From the NCBI RefSeq assembly GCF_900128945.1, contig NZ_FQUD01000003.1, positions 62,001 through 126,000 of the forward strand: a DNA stretch of 64,000 bases. The letters are read 5' to 3'. The notes below the pieces were generated by a model. The model made no database searches. It was not told where the DNA came from and saw nothing but the letters and a program-made list of their open reading frames with translations. Position 1 is the first letter of the stretch; every line of letters begins with the position of its first letter. The position numbers and the translations under genes were made by a program. Origin of the DNA: Chryseobacterium sp. OV279. GTDB taxonomy: Bacteria; Bacteroidota; Bacteroidia; Flavobacteriales; Weeksellaceae. Below are positions 35,961 to 46,432 of the stretch, piece by piece.

Positions 35961-36109
35961 TAACAGGATTATCCTCGAACACTTTTATAACTGATTTGAT
36001 GCAATTACTTCATTTAACTGCTTGAAATATTTAATAAATATTGGTGATACATTCTTCAAAGAATAACACCACGTTATGAACTAAACGCTCAGTAAAATGG
36101 AAATTTTGA

Positions 36110-37510
36110 AAACGCCTAATACATTATTATAGAAGAATATTTGATCTCATCCTTGAACTTTATATGGGAGATCTCAGTAGGGCTATTGCTGGGCACTGTA
36201 TGAAAATAACTGGTTTGGGGCTTAACGAGCTTGATTTTTTATGGAATGTAATTCATTCATGTTCAACATCCAAACATTGATACTTTTATAGTTTCAGAAG
36301 AATGGAATGCTGATAGAAAGTTTATCTAGGCAACTAAACTAATTGAATTAAGGAATAAAGAAGAAGCACCATTATTTGTGCTGATACCTTCTAATAGCAG
36401 AACTGCTGCTGAAGATTCATATGGTAAGCTAAGTAAATATAGAGATGTTGTCGCAGAGTTGATAGATAAATACCATTATTCAAAAACCGAAAAAAAAGTT
36501 CCTACTGATGGAAGGAGAAAGATTGAACTCTACAGCCTGAACAAAAGACAAAAACCGATTCATTGATCCTTAATTACAGATCAGGAAATCATTGAATATG
36601 AGCAAGATCTTTCATCTTTCAATAAACGTTATCAAGCCATTACATTTGATAAATTTGCTGTAATACATGGTGTTTACAAATTAAAGGATATCTCAGATAT
36701 GATTGATACGGAAATAAACAAGCTATTTCCAGCAGATACTGTTTCTCAAGAAGATATTGCATTAAAAAGAAATTTCTGTCTTAATAATATTGTTAACCTC
36801 ATAGAGGAACGCCACCGGATAAAGCAGGTGAAATCTGTTCCTCTTAAAGAAATCAAGAAGTGGATTGAACAGCTAGATATTGCGTTGAACAGTGATCTCT
36901 TTTGGTTTACCATTGTTAAGGCATTCTTAAAGATACTTTCAGAACCTCTAGTAATTTATACCTCGCTAATCCGAATGAGGCCCAGTGGCATGCTAAGTTG
37001 CAGCTTTGCTATGAAAATTTGGATGAATTAGGATTTGATGGTGTAAAAAAACTAATTAAAGAGCGGATTAATGCTCATAAGGCTATAAGTGATCGTAATT
37101 TCCGTTAGGATCTGGCTCTCTATATGGATGCTGGCTTTGTTTATAGCATAATTACAAAAGCTATTGAAGGAATTGATTTCCTCCCAGCTATAAGGATCTT
37201 GTATTTGATCACAATGATGAGAAATATCAATTATCTCTCATAAGCTCCAACATCAGTGATCCTCCTACGAGCTTTGAAAAAATTCAACTTCAAAGGTATT
37301 TTAAAAACATACAGGAAAATAACCTCAGTGATGTTGATTACATTGTTACGCAACAAATAACATATGATAAAAGTAAAGTAACAGACTTGATAAGAAATAT
37401 AACTGACGTTCCCAATACTTTTTTAGATCCTTCTATTGATATTATTAATCCCATAAAGAATTATGGACTAAAAAAGCTGTCTGAGACTATAACTGATCTA
37501 AATTCATGAA
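36110..37510 (+). pseudogene. Decayed large gene, many stops and frameshifts
   Basis: Pieces in more than one frame read as one long protein: FIVSEEWNADRKFI, ELRNKEEAPLFVLIPSNSRT, then AAEDSYGKLSKY. Further on come SDMIDTEINKLFPADTVSQED, KLQLCYENLDELGFDGVKKL and DLALYMDAGFVYSIITKAIE. The IPSNSRTAAEDSYG stretch faintly recalls large defence-related proteins such as DptH, but I cannot confirm this. Stops (for example within 36335-36350 and at 36564-36566) and shifts rule out a product. The IS3-like element lies just downstream. Confidence 0.55.
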
Positions 37511-37635
37511 AAATCTAATAGAACAAATAGCAACTGCAAGTGGGTTGCGAATGTAAATCGTCAGCAAAAAATGTACTGATTTAGGCTCTCACTTAAGGAG
37601 TGTTTCATAAGAGACTAATTTTTAAATTTGATATT

Positions 37636-37989
37636 ATGAACACCAGGAAAAAACCAACTCCTGAAACCTACATTAAAGAGATCAGGAGAAAAACCAGAAG
37701 AATCTTCACTGCCGAGCAAAAGATCCTCATTGTAATGGAAGCCCTTCGTGCAGAGACCTCTGTAGCAGAGCTGTGTCGTAAGCATGGCATTCAGGAATCC
37801 ACATTTTGCAAATGGAACAAAGAATTTCTTGAGGTCGATAAGAAACGCCTTTCTGGTGATGTAGTTCGTGAGGCTACTTCTGATGTAGTTAGCCAGCTTC
37901 GTGAAGAAAACAAGAAGCTAAAAGAAATGGTTGCAGATCTCGTTTTACGGTATGATATTGTAAAAAAAAGCTTGTACATGTTGGACTAA
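37636..37989 (+). CDS. IS3-family transposase OrfA
   Basis: The HTH of the Tnp_1 type is clear: TRRIFTAEQKILIVMEALRA, ELCRKHGIQESTFCKWNKEF. A leucine-zipper-like segment follows (VSQLREENKKLKEMVADLVL). I chose ATG 37636 inside a longer open frame. It normally acts with OrfB by a programmed frameshift; here OrfB is dead. Confidence 0.85.
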   Translation: MNTRKKPTPETYIKEIRRKTRRIFTAEQKILIVMEALRAETSVAELCRKHGIQESTFCKWNKEFLEVDKKRLSGDVVREATSDVVSQLREENKKLKEMVADLVLRYDIVKKSLYMLD

Positions 37990-38008
37990 CCAGAAATATA
38001 GAAGATAT

Positions 38009-38988
38009 ATGAGGTTATCCGCCGGTGAAAAATTAGAGATCATAGAACTTGTTACGCGCAGTGAAACAGATGTTAATAAGACTTTGAGGGAACTCGGCAT
38101 CCATAAGAGCACCTTTACAATTGGTACAATCTGTATCTGAAAAAAGGATATGAATGATTTTTTTCTTCCCCTTCTTTTAACAGAAAACAATGGAACAGCA
38201 TTCCTGAGAAACAAAAAAACCTTGTGGTCGAGATCGCATTGGAGCATCCCGGACTTTCCAGCCGAGAACTGGCTTACAAAATCATCAATGAGCAGGGTCT
38301 TTTTATTTCAGAATCAAGTGTGTACAGAATTTTGAAAAAGCGGGGTCTGATTACCGCTCCTTCTCATATTCTGCTCTCAGCTGCTGATGAATTTAAAGAT
38401 AAAACCAATTTTGTACATGAGATGTGGCAAACAGATTTCACTTATTTTAAGATTATCGGTTGGGGCTGGTACTATCTAAGTGCCATTCTGGATGATTACA
38501 GCCGTCATATTGTCCACCACGAACTCTGTAGAAACAAGAAAGTGAATGATGTAAAAAGAATGGTAGATTCAGCTGTAATAAAGTCAGGGCTTAAAAAAGG
38601 ACAGATTCCTAAACTTTTATCTGATAATGGCTCCTGCTACGTAGCTTCTGAATTGAAAGAGTATCTGCTGAAAAAGTATCAAATCAATCAGCTTCATGGA
38701 AAACCTGCTCATCCGCAGACCCAGGGAAAGATCGAGCGGTACCACCGAACGATGAAGAATGTGGTAAAACTTCATTTTTATTACAGCTCTGAAGAATTGG
38801 AAAAAGCACTGAAGGAATTTGTAAACCGTTATAATAATCAGCGGTATCATGAGTCTCTGCAGAATCTAACTCCTGCTGATGTATATTTTGGAAGAAGCGA
38901 TGAAATACTCCGGGAACGCAGGAAAATAAAAGAGAAAACACTGCAACTCAGAAAACGGAATTACTTTAAAGAAAAAGTAAAACGCTAA
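38009..38988 (+). pseudogene. IS3-family transposase OrfB, frameshifted with a nonsense stop
   Basis: The N-terminal part (MRLSAGEKLEIIELVTRSE, then LRELGIHKSTF) loses one T at about 38115 and shifts frame. The shifted frame meets a TGA at 38155-38157 where a Trp is expected. The rest, from 38158, is an intact integrase core with catalytic D (MWQTDFTYFKI), D (LLSDNGSCYVA) and E (GKIERYHRTM). No active transposase can be made from this copy. Confidence 0.82.
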
Positions 38989-39085
38989 GAAAGTTGTTCT
39001 GGAAAATTTTTGAGCCTCAAAGCTCAGGAAAATTTTATGGAAATCAACTTTTATTATAACTTTAAACTAACAAACACTCCCTAAG

Positions 39086-39440
39086 AGAAAGTCCATTTTC
39101 TTTTGAAGACATACAGAAGGCAACCCTTTAACACAAAAATCAGACAATGAAATTGCCGATTGGAAATCAACAGAAATTTCTCTTGTTGAAAATGCTATTA
39201 GAAAACATGGACAAAGAATTACAACGACTGCTACAAATAGAGATTGTAAAATAAATGCTTTGACTCAAAATTCGATGCAGAATCTTTTAAAGGGCAATAC
39301 TACAATTAAAGTAATACAAGATAAAAATTTTTGCGTTTAGTTGGATTGTTTGAGAAGAAAGTTAATGAATAATGTATTCTAAATACCGGTGATAGTAACT
39401 TATTGTATAAGGTAAAATCAATCGAAGAAGTTTTTGATGA
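39086..39440 (+). pseudogene. Gene remnant next to the IS element
   Basis: One frame reads NEIADWKSTEISLVENAIRK, then HGQRITTTATNRDCKINALT, before a stop at about 39338; no start or full-length product exists. It may be the tail of the gene interrupted near 37.5 kb or another decayed gene. The bases from 39440 to 39719 are AT-rich with nothing recognised. Confidence 0.4.
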
Positions 39441-39719
39441 CAAGTGATTAATTATTCTTCAAAAATAAAAACTAATAGTAGTCAAATAATTACAATTTCA
39501 TGGTACAAATTTGAAACAAATAACATTATTGAGATTGCCATCATTAAATTAAACTTAAGAGTTTTTTTTGATAATATGATAGGATTAATTAGCTTTTTTT
39601 CTTATTTTTCACAACAGAGATATTTTCATATATCAATTAAATTAATTTCAAAATAATAATTTGTTAAAAAATGCGTGGAGTATTTAATATGTAGCTTTTC
39701 GCAATTAAAAAATTAAAAT

Positions 39720-41279
39720 ATGCTCTTTTCATATTATAAATCTGTATTTATTGCCATATTCTTTTCTACTTTTTTCTATGGTAGTAATACTGTTCCAAAT
39801 TGGAAAAACGAAATTACCCAACAAAAATTAACAAAGGTAAGTGATGCTAGAAAATCTATAAAAATAGGTTTAAATTTAATTAAAAATTGTGACAACGATA
39901 GTATTAAAGCCCATAGCTATGCGGCATTAGGGATTTCTTATTATAGTATTGGAGACTATCTTAATTCTTTTAGAAATTGCCTAAAGGCTCAGGAAGAACT
40001 CTCTAAAAACAAAATAGACGTAGAGCAAATTGTTTATAATAATATGTGTTTAATCGAAACTTATTATAGGATAGGTTTACCTGAAAGAAGCGTATCGGAG
40101 ATAAAGAAAACAATTGAGCTCATTGACAAAAAAGATCCTGATAATAACAATTTGAAAGGATTGATCTATGCCGTTTATGCTAGTATTTTGTTGGATCAAA
40201 AAAAATACCAGGAAACCCTATTACAATATTCCAAAGCATTAGAATATTTCAATAAGGTAAACAATCCTAAACAAATGGATTCAAAAATGGTTTACATTGC
40301 CCAGCTCAATTCTGAAACTGGCAATGTTTATATGCTTCTTAATGATTTCAAAAAAGCCGAAACCTATGCCAATAAAGCTAAGGAGTTAATAAAACCTAAT
40401 GATAATTATTATTATATATCGCTTATAAATAATGTAAGACTAGGAACGATATACTCGAAAACAAATAGACCTGAGGAAGCCATAAAAATATTGGAACCTT
40501 TAAAAAATGATAAAAATATAGAACCTCTTTTTCTACTTGATATACATGAGAGTTTGTACAATGCATATAAGGAAATTGGTGAAGAAACAAAAGCTGAAAC
40601 AGAAAAGTTAGAAATAGATTCTGTAAAGTCATTAATGAATGTACAACAATCTAAAGCTTTGAAAAACATAATAAGTGAAGTAGAGAGTGAGCTAAGTAAA
40701 AAACAACAAGACCACACTATTTTACAGATGAGCACTATCGCTGGAGGTGTATTTTCGTTATTTATCATCTTTCTTGGATTTAGAAGTTACAAAGGAAAAC
40801 TAAAAAAAGAAAAAGAATATTATCAAAAAATTATAAAAAGTATAGAGTTAACAAATCATGATATTCCAAAAGTAAAAATATCTAAAGAAATAAGTAACGA
40901 GAACACTAAACAAGAGTTTACTAAAACTGAACAACAGATAATAGAGAAGTTACAAAAATTCGAAACCAAAAAAAGATTCTTAAGAAAAGATCTTACGTTG
41001 GCTGTATTAGCAGTAGAATTAAATACCAATGCTTCTTACTTGTCAGATATAATTAATAGATCCAAGAATAAGAACTTCAATACGTACATCAATGAATTGA
41101 GGATAGATTATATTATAAAAGAAATATATAATAATTCCAATCTACTTAATTATAAAATCAGTTATTTGGCAGATATTTCGGGATTCAATTCGCATAATAC
41201 GTTTGCTCTAGTATTCAAAAAGATAACAAATTTGTCACCTTCTACTTATATTGAGCAAAGAAGAAAAGAGATTGAATAA
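39720..41279 (+). CDS. TPR protein with an AraC-type HTH (membrane-linked regulator)
   Basis: The order is a signal/anchor, TPR-like helices (about 60-290), a membrane helix near 340-358 (IAGGVFSLFIIFLGF), a coiled coil and an AraC HTH at about 415-515. The HTH is seen in LTLAVLAVELNTNASYLSDI, RSKNKNFNTYINELRIDYII and ISGFNSHNTFALVFKKITNL. This is a Bacteroidota regulator design parallel to the TPR-LuxR protein at 30.3 kb, again next to a gene for a secreted protein. Confidence 0.82.
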   Translation: MLFSYYKSVFIAIFFSTFFYGSNTVPNWKNEITQQKLTKVSDARKSIKIGLNLIKNCDNDSIKAHSYAALGISYYSIGDYLNSFRNCLKAQEELSKNKIDVEQIVYNNMCLIETYYRIGLPERSVSEIKKTIELIDKKDPDNNNLKGLIYAVYASILLDQKKYQETLLQYSKALEYFNKVNNPKQMDSKMVYIAQLNSETGNVYMLLNDFKKAETYANKAKELIKPNDNYYYISLINNVRLGTIYSKTNRPEEAIKILEPLKNDKNIEPLFLLDIHESLYNAYKEIGEETKAETEKLEIDSVKSLMNVQQSKALKNIISEVESELSKKQQDHTILQMSTIAGGVFSLFIIFLGFRSYKGKLKKEKEYYQKIIKSIELTNHDIPKVKISKEISNENTKQEFTKTEQQIIEKLQKFETKKRFLRKDLTLAVLAVELNTNASYLSDIINRSKNKNFNTYINELRIDYIIKEIYNNSNLLNYKISYLADISGFNSHNTFALVFKKITNLSPSTYIEQRRKEIE

Positions 41280-41419
41280 AACGGAATTTACAAATAAACG
41301 TTACTGAAAATCAGATGATTAATATTTTAATCATCTCAGAAAAACAAAGGTTTTCACATGTAAAACATTTTACACTTCCACATTTTGCCATAATATTGCC
41401 GAAAAACAAAGCAATATTT

Positions 41420-43759
41420 ATGAAAAGAAAAATTATTTTACTTTCTCTTTTAGGATCAGGATTAGTATCTGCCCAAGTTGGAGTAAATACTGAAACCCCG
41501 AGAACAACATTAGATGTAAATGCAAAGAGAAATACATCCGGAGTCATTACCGACAATACACAAACCGTCGGTTTGCAAGCACCTAGACTTACACGATCAG
41601 AGCTTTCCTCACTTACAGCAACATATGGAACAAATCAAAATGGTGCTTTGATCTATGTTACAGATATTGTTGGTGGAAACACAACTGGGCAAAGAATAAA
41701 TGTAACCTCTCCTGGCTATTATTACTTTGACAGTGTTGCCAATGTGTGGCAAAAATTTGTAGCAGGTGCTATTCCTTCTGCTTCTATAGAACCTTGGAAT
41801 GTTTTGGGGACTGCTAATCAAGCGACTAGCAATACAGATAACATCTACCAGACAGGTCGTGTATTAGTTGGGTTTCCAATAGCAACAACCTCTAGTACAG
41901 TTCCTCCTACTACACTCATAGGTCAAAAATTTGCTGTAAACGAGAATTTTGGGATACACAGATGGGCGCTTCAACCGAGTATGGTATTAACCCGTCTAAG
42001 CAATGGTAATGCTACAGCACCTGAAGCAATTACTGCAAATCAGATGTTAGGAAATATTATATTTGAGGGTTACAATGGTACAACACGTGTAGCGACTTCC
42101 CAGATACGCGCTTGGGCAGATACCAATTTAGGTGTAGTTGCTCCAGGAAATGGTTTGAACTATGGTAGATTTTCTTTTATGACCAGAGGTGTTGATGGCG
42201 AGCAAGAACGTTTAGGGGTTAATAATTTAGGTAATGTAGGTATAGGAAAAGGGGTTGTAGCCAGTCCTCAAAACAGATTAGTTGTACAGGGACCTGTAGA
42301 TGCTGCTAACGGTGAACCTGTTGCTGGTGAAATAGATAGATCTGGTGTTCGTTTGGACAATGTTAAAAGCGCGGCTTACTTAGCTACCAATGCAGATGGG
42401 GATATCATCCGTACATCTGCCCCAGGAGCACCCGTAGAACCTTGGCGTGTAGCTGGAGGAACAACTGAAGCAACTTTAAACACCCAAAGTATTTATCAAT
42501 CAGGATCCATTGGTATAAGTTCAGCTACTAATTCTACTTATTTTCAATCTAGAGCTATACCAAGAGCTTTGTCAATTATAGGAGATGGTAATGCTTCAGA
42601 TGATATTCAAATTCAGGCATTTACTGGCAACGTTGCTAGTAGCTCAGGACAAGTTGCTCTAATGAAAACCAGAGGTACTGTAGGGGCTGCGCTTCCTGTA
42701 GTAACCGGAGATGGTCTAGGAACATTAGTTTTCGGAGGAAATGTTGTTACTAATGCTGATCCTACTTATATTGAATCTGCTAGTATTACGGGAGTTGTCA
42801 ATGGAACAGTAAATGGTACGAATTTACCTGTAGATTTACAATTCAATACAGGGAGTGCGAATAATCCATCTGAAAAGATGAGAATTACATCTGCAGGAGA
42901 TGTGGGCATTGGTACAACAGCGCCTAAGCAAAAGTTAGAGGTAGGTGGAATTGTAAAAGCTAGAGGTCTTACGAACGGAAATACTACGATTGGTAGTACA
43001 AGTGATTTTGGTATATACAATAGTACAAATACATGGCTAAGACTTGCTACCCGAGGTACTGATAATGGCGAAAGTGGCACATCAAAGATTGCATTTTACA
43101 CCAATGCTACAGAAGCTAGTCCTATAGGTGTTGGGGCTACTCCAGCCATGGTAGTAGATGGAGGAAATGTGGGAATAAATGTCGCTTCGCCTGCGACAAA
43201 ATTGCATATAGTTGCACCTTCAATGGGTACTGGTTTTAGATTACAAGACACAAGCCAAGCCCAAGGTAATATATTGGTGAGTGATAGTAATGGAAATGGA
43301 AGTTGGCAGCCAAGTCCTTTCCGAGCTACAGTATTAGGGACATTAAATTCGACCACTAGACAAGTAGCAACAGGACTCAATGTAGGTAGCTCAATAACTT
43401 TATCTAGAGGAAAATGGCTGGTAAATATTGGGCAATTGGTACAGGCTAGTTATCCAGCTGGTTCTGATAATAATATGTGGATGCGATTAACTTTGAGTAG
43501 TAGTTCAACTACCGGACAAACTAGTGGATTTAATTTTCTTACTAATAGTACACTCGTTTCTGGATGGTTAGGGCCTGCTTCTACATCAGGAGTATATTCA
43601 ATGTTAGCTGGTGTTATCCCGATAGAAATTACAGCACAATCCGCAACACTTTATTTAAGGTTTGGAAGCGTTGAAAAAACTTCATCTTTTAGCGCAGTTC
43701 AAATTGTTTCAATAACTAATAGTGGAGAAAATTATTTTTTTGCTACTCCATTACAGTAA
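41420..43759 (+). CDS. Large secreted surface protein (GVNTxxPxxxLDV / GIGT-repeat family)
   Basis: I chose ATG 41420, giving a clear signal peptide (IILLSLLGSGLVSAQ). The mature start VGVNTETPRTTLDVNAKR and later copies such as GDVGIGTTAPKQKLEVGGIV and GNVGINVASPATKLHIVAP resemble tail-fibre or adhesin-like repeats of Bacteroidota. The 779 residues are rich in Gly, Thr and Asn and no T9SS domain is seen. Two EPW...NTQSIYQ/NTDNIYQ units suggest internal duplication. Probably exposed at the surface; it may be controlled by the TPR-AraC gene upstream. Confidence 0.72.
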   Translation: MKRKIILLSLLGSGLVSAQVGVNTETPRTTLDVNAKRNTSGVITDNTQTVGLQAPRLTRSELSSLTATYGTNQNGALIYVTDIVGGNTTGQRINVTSPGYYYFDSVANVWQKFVAGAIPSASIEPWNVLGTANQATSNTDNIYQTGRVLVGFPIATTSSTVPPTTLIGQKFAVNENFGIHRWALQPSMVLTRLSNGNATAPEAITANQMLGNIIFEGYNGTTRVATSQIRAWADTNLGVVAPGNGLNYGRFSFMTRGVDGEQERLGVNNLGNVGIGKGVVASPQNRLVVQGPVDAANGEPVAGEIDRSGVRLDNVKSAAYLATNADGDIIRTSAPGAPVEPWRVAGGTTEATLNTQSIYQSGSIGISSATNSTYFQSRAIPRALSIIGDGNASDDIQIQAFTGNVASSSGQVALMKTRGTVGAALPVVTGDGLGTLVFGGNVVTNADPTYIESASITGVVNGTVNGTNLPVDLQFNTGSANNPSEKMRITSAGDVGIGTTAPKQKLEVGGIVKARGLTNGNTTIGSTSDFGIYNSTNTWLRLATRGTDNGESGTSKIAFYTNATEASPIGVGATPAMVVDGGNVGINVASPATKLHIVAPSMGTGFRLQDTSQAQGNILVSDSNGNGSWQPSPFRATVLGTLNSTTRQVATGLNVGSSITLSRGKWLVNIGQLVQASYPAGSDNNMWMRLTLSSSSTTGQTSGFNFLTNSTLVSGWLGPASTSGVYSMLAGVIPIEITAQSATLYLRFGSVEKTSSFSAVQIVSITNSGENYFFATPLQ

Positions 43760-43915
43760 GGTTACATAAATTTAATTTAACAAGTTTAAAATTATAACAA
43801 AAGATTTGGTTAAAGAAATCGTCAAAAAGTTTAAATATCAATGGTTTTGGTTTTTTATGTTAAATACAAATAAAAATCTTAATTATAAATTGAATATTAA
43901 TTAAAAAAAAGCAAA

Positions 43916-44326
43916 ATGAGTTCACAAGCAAGACAAATAGTAGACGAAATGTTTATTGCATTTGAAGCAAAAGATTTAGAAAGAATCGTAAAAACATTTT
44001 CAGATGATGCAGTTTGCATTTATCACGGCACACAAGTGATGCCGGCTGCAAAATTCAAAACTTCTGAAGGCGCGAGAATGTTCTTTGATTTCAACCTTAG
44101 TGCACTTCAAGTAGTTTACTTCAATAAAACACAATTTATTGAAGAAGGAAATACAGTGGTGGTTTTAGGAAATGAACATTTTATTTCCAATCAGGATGGT
44201 TCGCACATCAGAAATAGTTGGGTGCAGATTTATACCGTTACCAACGGATTGATTTCTCGTATGGAAGAGTTCGCAACCTCTGCCACACCCGAGCAATATG
44301 GCGGGAATGCTGGCGGACAAGCATAA
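43916..44326 (+). CDS. SnoaL-like / NTF2-family protein
   Basis: The 136-residue protein is an NTF2-like cone: IVDEMFIAFEAKDLERIVKT, then FSDDAVCIYHGTQVMPAAKF and NSWVQIYTVTNGLISRMEEF. Members include ketosteroid isomerase-like enzymes and stress proteins. It begins a small group of cytosolic redox-type genes (NmrA-like, nitroreductase) on the same strand. The substrate is unknown. Confidence 0.82.
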   Translation: MSSQARQIVDEMFIAFEAKDLERIVKTFSDDAVCIYHGTQVMPAAKFKTSEGARMFFDFNLSALQVVYFNKTQFIEEGNTVVVLGNEHFISNQDGSHIRNSWVQIYTVTNGLISRMEEFATSATPEQYGGNAGGQA

Positions 44327-44399
44327 TATTAATTTTTAAAACCATCTTATTTTATATGTGGTAAGATGGTTATTATAATATTTAGAAATTTAAAAATCT

Positions 44400-45263
44400 A
44401 TGATTCTAATTACAGGAGCTACAGGTAATCTTGGTTTAGCCGTGGTCGATCAATTATTAAAAATTACCAGTACCGATCAATTTTCTGTTTTGGCAAGGAA
44501 CGAAACAAAAGCAGAATTTCTTAAAGAAAAAGGGATAGAAGTTCGCATTGGTGATTTTGATGATTCGTCAAGTTTGGAAAATGCTTTTACAAATATTGAC
44601 AAGTTGTTGTTGATTTCCACAATGGAACAAAACCGCTTTGAACAGCATAAAAATGTAGTAGATGCAGCTGTAAAAGCTGGCGTTAAGCATATTATTTATA
44701 CCGGATTGGCTATAAAAGATATAGAAACTTCTGGTGTTAAAGATTTGATGATAAGCCATTTTCAAACAGAAAACTACATCAAAGGAAAAGGATTGCTTTA
44801 CACTTTTCTACGCAATACAATGTATGCAGACGCAATTCCTCTTATTGCAGGTGAAGAAATTTTTGAACGTGGCATTTCCTTACCTGGTGGTAATGGGAAA
44901 GTACCTTATGCACTTCGCAGAGAAATGGGCGAGGCAACGGCGAACTTACTGTTGCAGGAAGGGCACGAAAATAAAACCTATGATATCACGGGAAGCAAAG
45001 CGTACTCATATCAAGACATTGTAATTGGATTAAATGCTATTACTGGCAAAGAAGTTCATTATACAGATGTCGATGCCAATACTTTTCTTAGCATTCTAAA
45101 AGATGCAGGAGTACCAGATTTTCCTATTTATCTATTGAGCGGAACAGTTGCTGATATCAGAAATCATCAATACGAAATAGAAGATAATACCCTAGAACTT
45201 TTGTTGGGAAGACCCACCACTACATTAATAGAATTTCTAAAAGAGATTTATCACTTAGACTAA
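44400..45263 (+). CDS. NmrA-like NAD(P)-binding protein (quinone oxidoreductase type)
   Basis: The Rossmann motif GATGNLG is at residues 6-12, and VLARNETKAEFLKEKGIEVR follows. HIIYTGLAIKD and FLRNTMYADAIP are typical of SDR-a5/NmrA proteins such as QOR2-type quinone oxidoreductases. It should bind NAD(P)H, with the real substrate open. The nitroreductase gene starts 12 bp downstream. Confidence 0.83.
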   Translation: MILITGATGNLGLAVVDQLLKITSTDQFSVLARNETKAEFLKEKGIEVRIGDFDDSSSLENAFTNIDKLLLISTMEQNRFEQHKNVVDAAVKAGVKHIIYTGLAIKDIETSGVKDLMISHFQTENYIKGKGLLYTFLRNTMYADAIPLIAGEEIFERGISLPGGNGKVPYALRREMGEATANLLLQEGHENKTYDITGSKAYSYQDIVIGLNAITGKEVHYTDVDANTFLSILKDAGVPDFPIYLLSGTVADIRNHQYEIEDNTLELLLGRPTTTLIEFLKEIYHLD

Positions 45264-45274
45264 AATTTAAAAAA

Positions 45275-45907
45275 ATGAATTTAATAGAAGCAATGAACTG
45301 GCGATATGCCACAAAAAGAATGACTGGTGAAAAACTAGAAGAAAAACTTGTAGACGAAATCATCGAGGCTGCAAGATTGGCTCCTACTTCTGCCGGATTA
45401 CAACCTTTCCATATTTTTAAAATAAGCAATCCGGAAGTTAAACAACAGATCCAGCCAATCGCATTCGGGCAACCTCAAATTGTGGAAAGTTCGCACTTAC
45501 TTGTCTTTGCCTCTTGGGATAAGATTACAGACGAACAAATTGATGCTGTTTATAACTACACCAATAACGAAAGAGGCGTACCTAATAGCGCAACAGCAGA
45601 TACGGTGGCAGGCTTGAAACAATTGTTTTCTACTTTTACAGAAGAGGAACAATACCATCATACTGCAAAACAAGCACATATAGGTATGGGCGTTGCATTG
45701 GTGGCAGCAGCTCAGCTTGGCGTGGATGCAACACCAATGGAAGGCTTCAACAAAGAAGGCGTAGATGAGTTTTTGAAACTGAGAGAAAAGGGATTGAGGT
45801 CTGTAACCTTAATGGCTCTTGGAAGACGTAAAACAGATGAAGATTGGTTATTCCCATTAAAAAAAGTAAGACAACCTTTAGAACAATTTGTAACATCTAT
45901 TGATTAA
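45275..45907 (+). CDS. NAD(P)H-dependent nitroreductase-family protein
   Basis: The 210-residue protein has WRYATKRM near the N-terminus, ARLAPTSAGLQPFHIFKI (FMN-binding region) and later QAHIGMGVALVAAAQLGVDA. These are the marks of the NfsB-like FMN-dependent nitroreductase family. It follows the NmrA-like gene by 12 bp. Together they may detoxify quinones or nitro compounds; that is an inference. Confidence 0.87.
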   Translation: MNLIEAMNWRYATKRMTGEKLEEKLVDEIIEAARLAPTSAGLQPFHIFKISNPEVKQQIQPIAFGQPQIVESSHLLVFASWDKITDEQIDAVYNYTNNERGVPNSATADTVAGLKQLFSTFTEEEQYHHTAKQAHIGMGVALVAAAQLGVDATPMEGFNKEGVDEFLKLREKGLRSVTLMALGRRKTDEDWLFPLKKVRQPLEQFVTSID

Positions 45908-45951
45908 AAAATTCTTGCGATAAATAGATTTTGGAGCAAAAAAAAATTAAT

Positions 45952-46392
45952 ATGACTAATCTAAAAAATATTCATATTGGAACGTTGATTGAGACCAAAT
46001 TGAAAGAAGAAAAAATCTCAATGGAAAGAGTATGTGCTTTTTTTAAACTTGAGACTCAGGAGATTTTGCAAATGTTAAAGTTGGATAGCCTTGAAACTGA
46101 AATTCTACTCAAATGGTGCAAAATATTAGAGTATGATTTTTTCAGATTATATTCTCAGCATTTAATTTTTTATGCTCCTCCTTCTCCTGCAAAAAATAAA
46201 GGTGAGGTAAAAAATAATAAATCTTCACTTCCCCTATTTAGGAAAAATCTTTACACTCAGGAAATTATTGATTTTGTTATTGAAACTTTAAATTCGGGAG
46301 AAAAAACGAGACAACAAGTGATTGATGAATACAAAATTCCTAAAACTACACTTTACAAATGGATTGCAAAATACAATAGCTTGGATAACTAA
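45952..46392 (+). CDS. HTH protein, first of a recurring two-gene pair (copy 2)
   Basis: I chose ATG 45952 (MTNLKNIHIGTLIETKLKEE), aligning with the start of the 34495 copy. The blocks ILEYDFFRLYSQHLIFY and KNLYTQEIIDFVIETLNSGE, then YKIPKTTLYKWIAKYN, are shared with it. The protein is probably DNA-binding. It lies 44 bp after the nitroreductase stop. Confidence 0.72.
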   Translation: MTNLKNIHIGTLIETKLKEEKISMERVCAFFKLETQEILQMLKLDSLETEILLKWCKILEYDFFRLYSQHLIFYAPPSPAKNKGEVKNNKSSLPLFRKNLYTQEIIDFVIETLNSGEKTRQQVIDEYKIPKTTLYKWIAKYNSLDN

Positions 46393-46432
46393 AATGGAAT
46401 TAATTTAAGACAAAATAAAACAAACTGAAACT

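Larger units (their letters stand above)
37593..39085 (+). mobile_element. IS3-family insertion sequence (inactive)
   Basis: Terminal inverted repeats of 14 bp, cttaaggagtgttt (37593-37606) and aaacactccctaag (39072-39085), differ at one position. They enclose orfA and a broken orfB with IS3/IS150-type DDE signatures. No clear target duplication is seen (flanks tctca and agaaa). Confidence 0.8.

Noticed and set aside
37593..39085. A target-site duplication for the IS3-like element
   Set aside because: The bases directly outside the inverted repeats differ (tctca and agaaa), so no duplication can be claimed.
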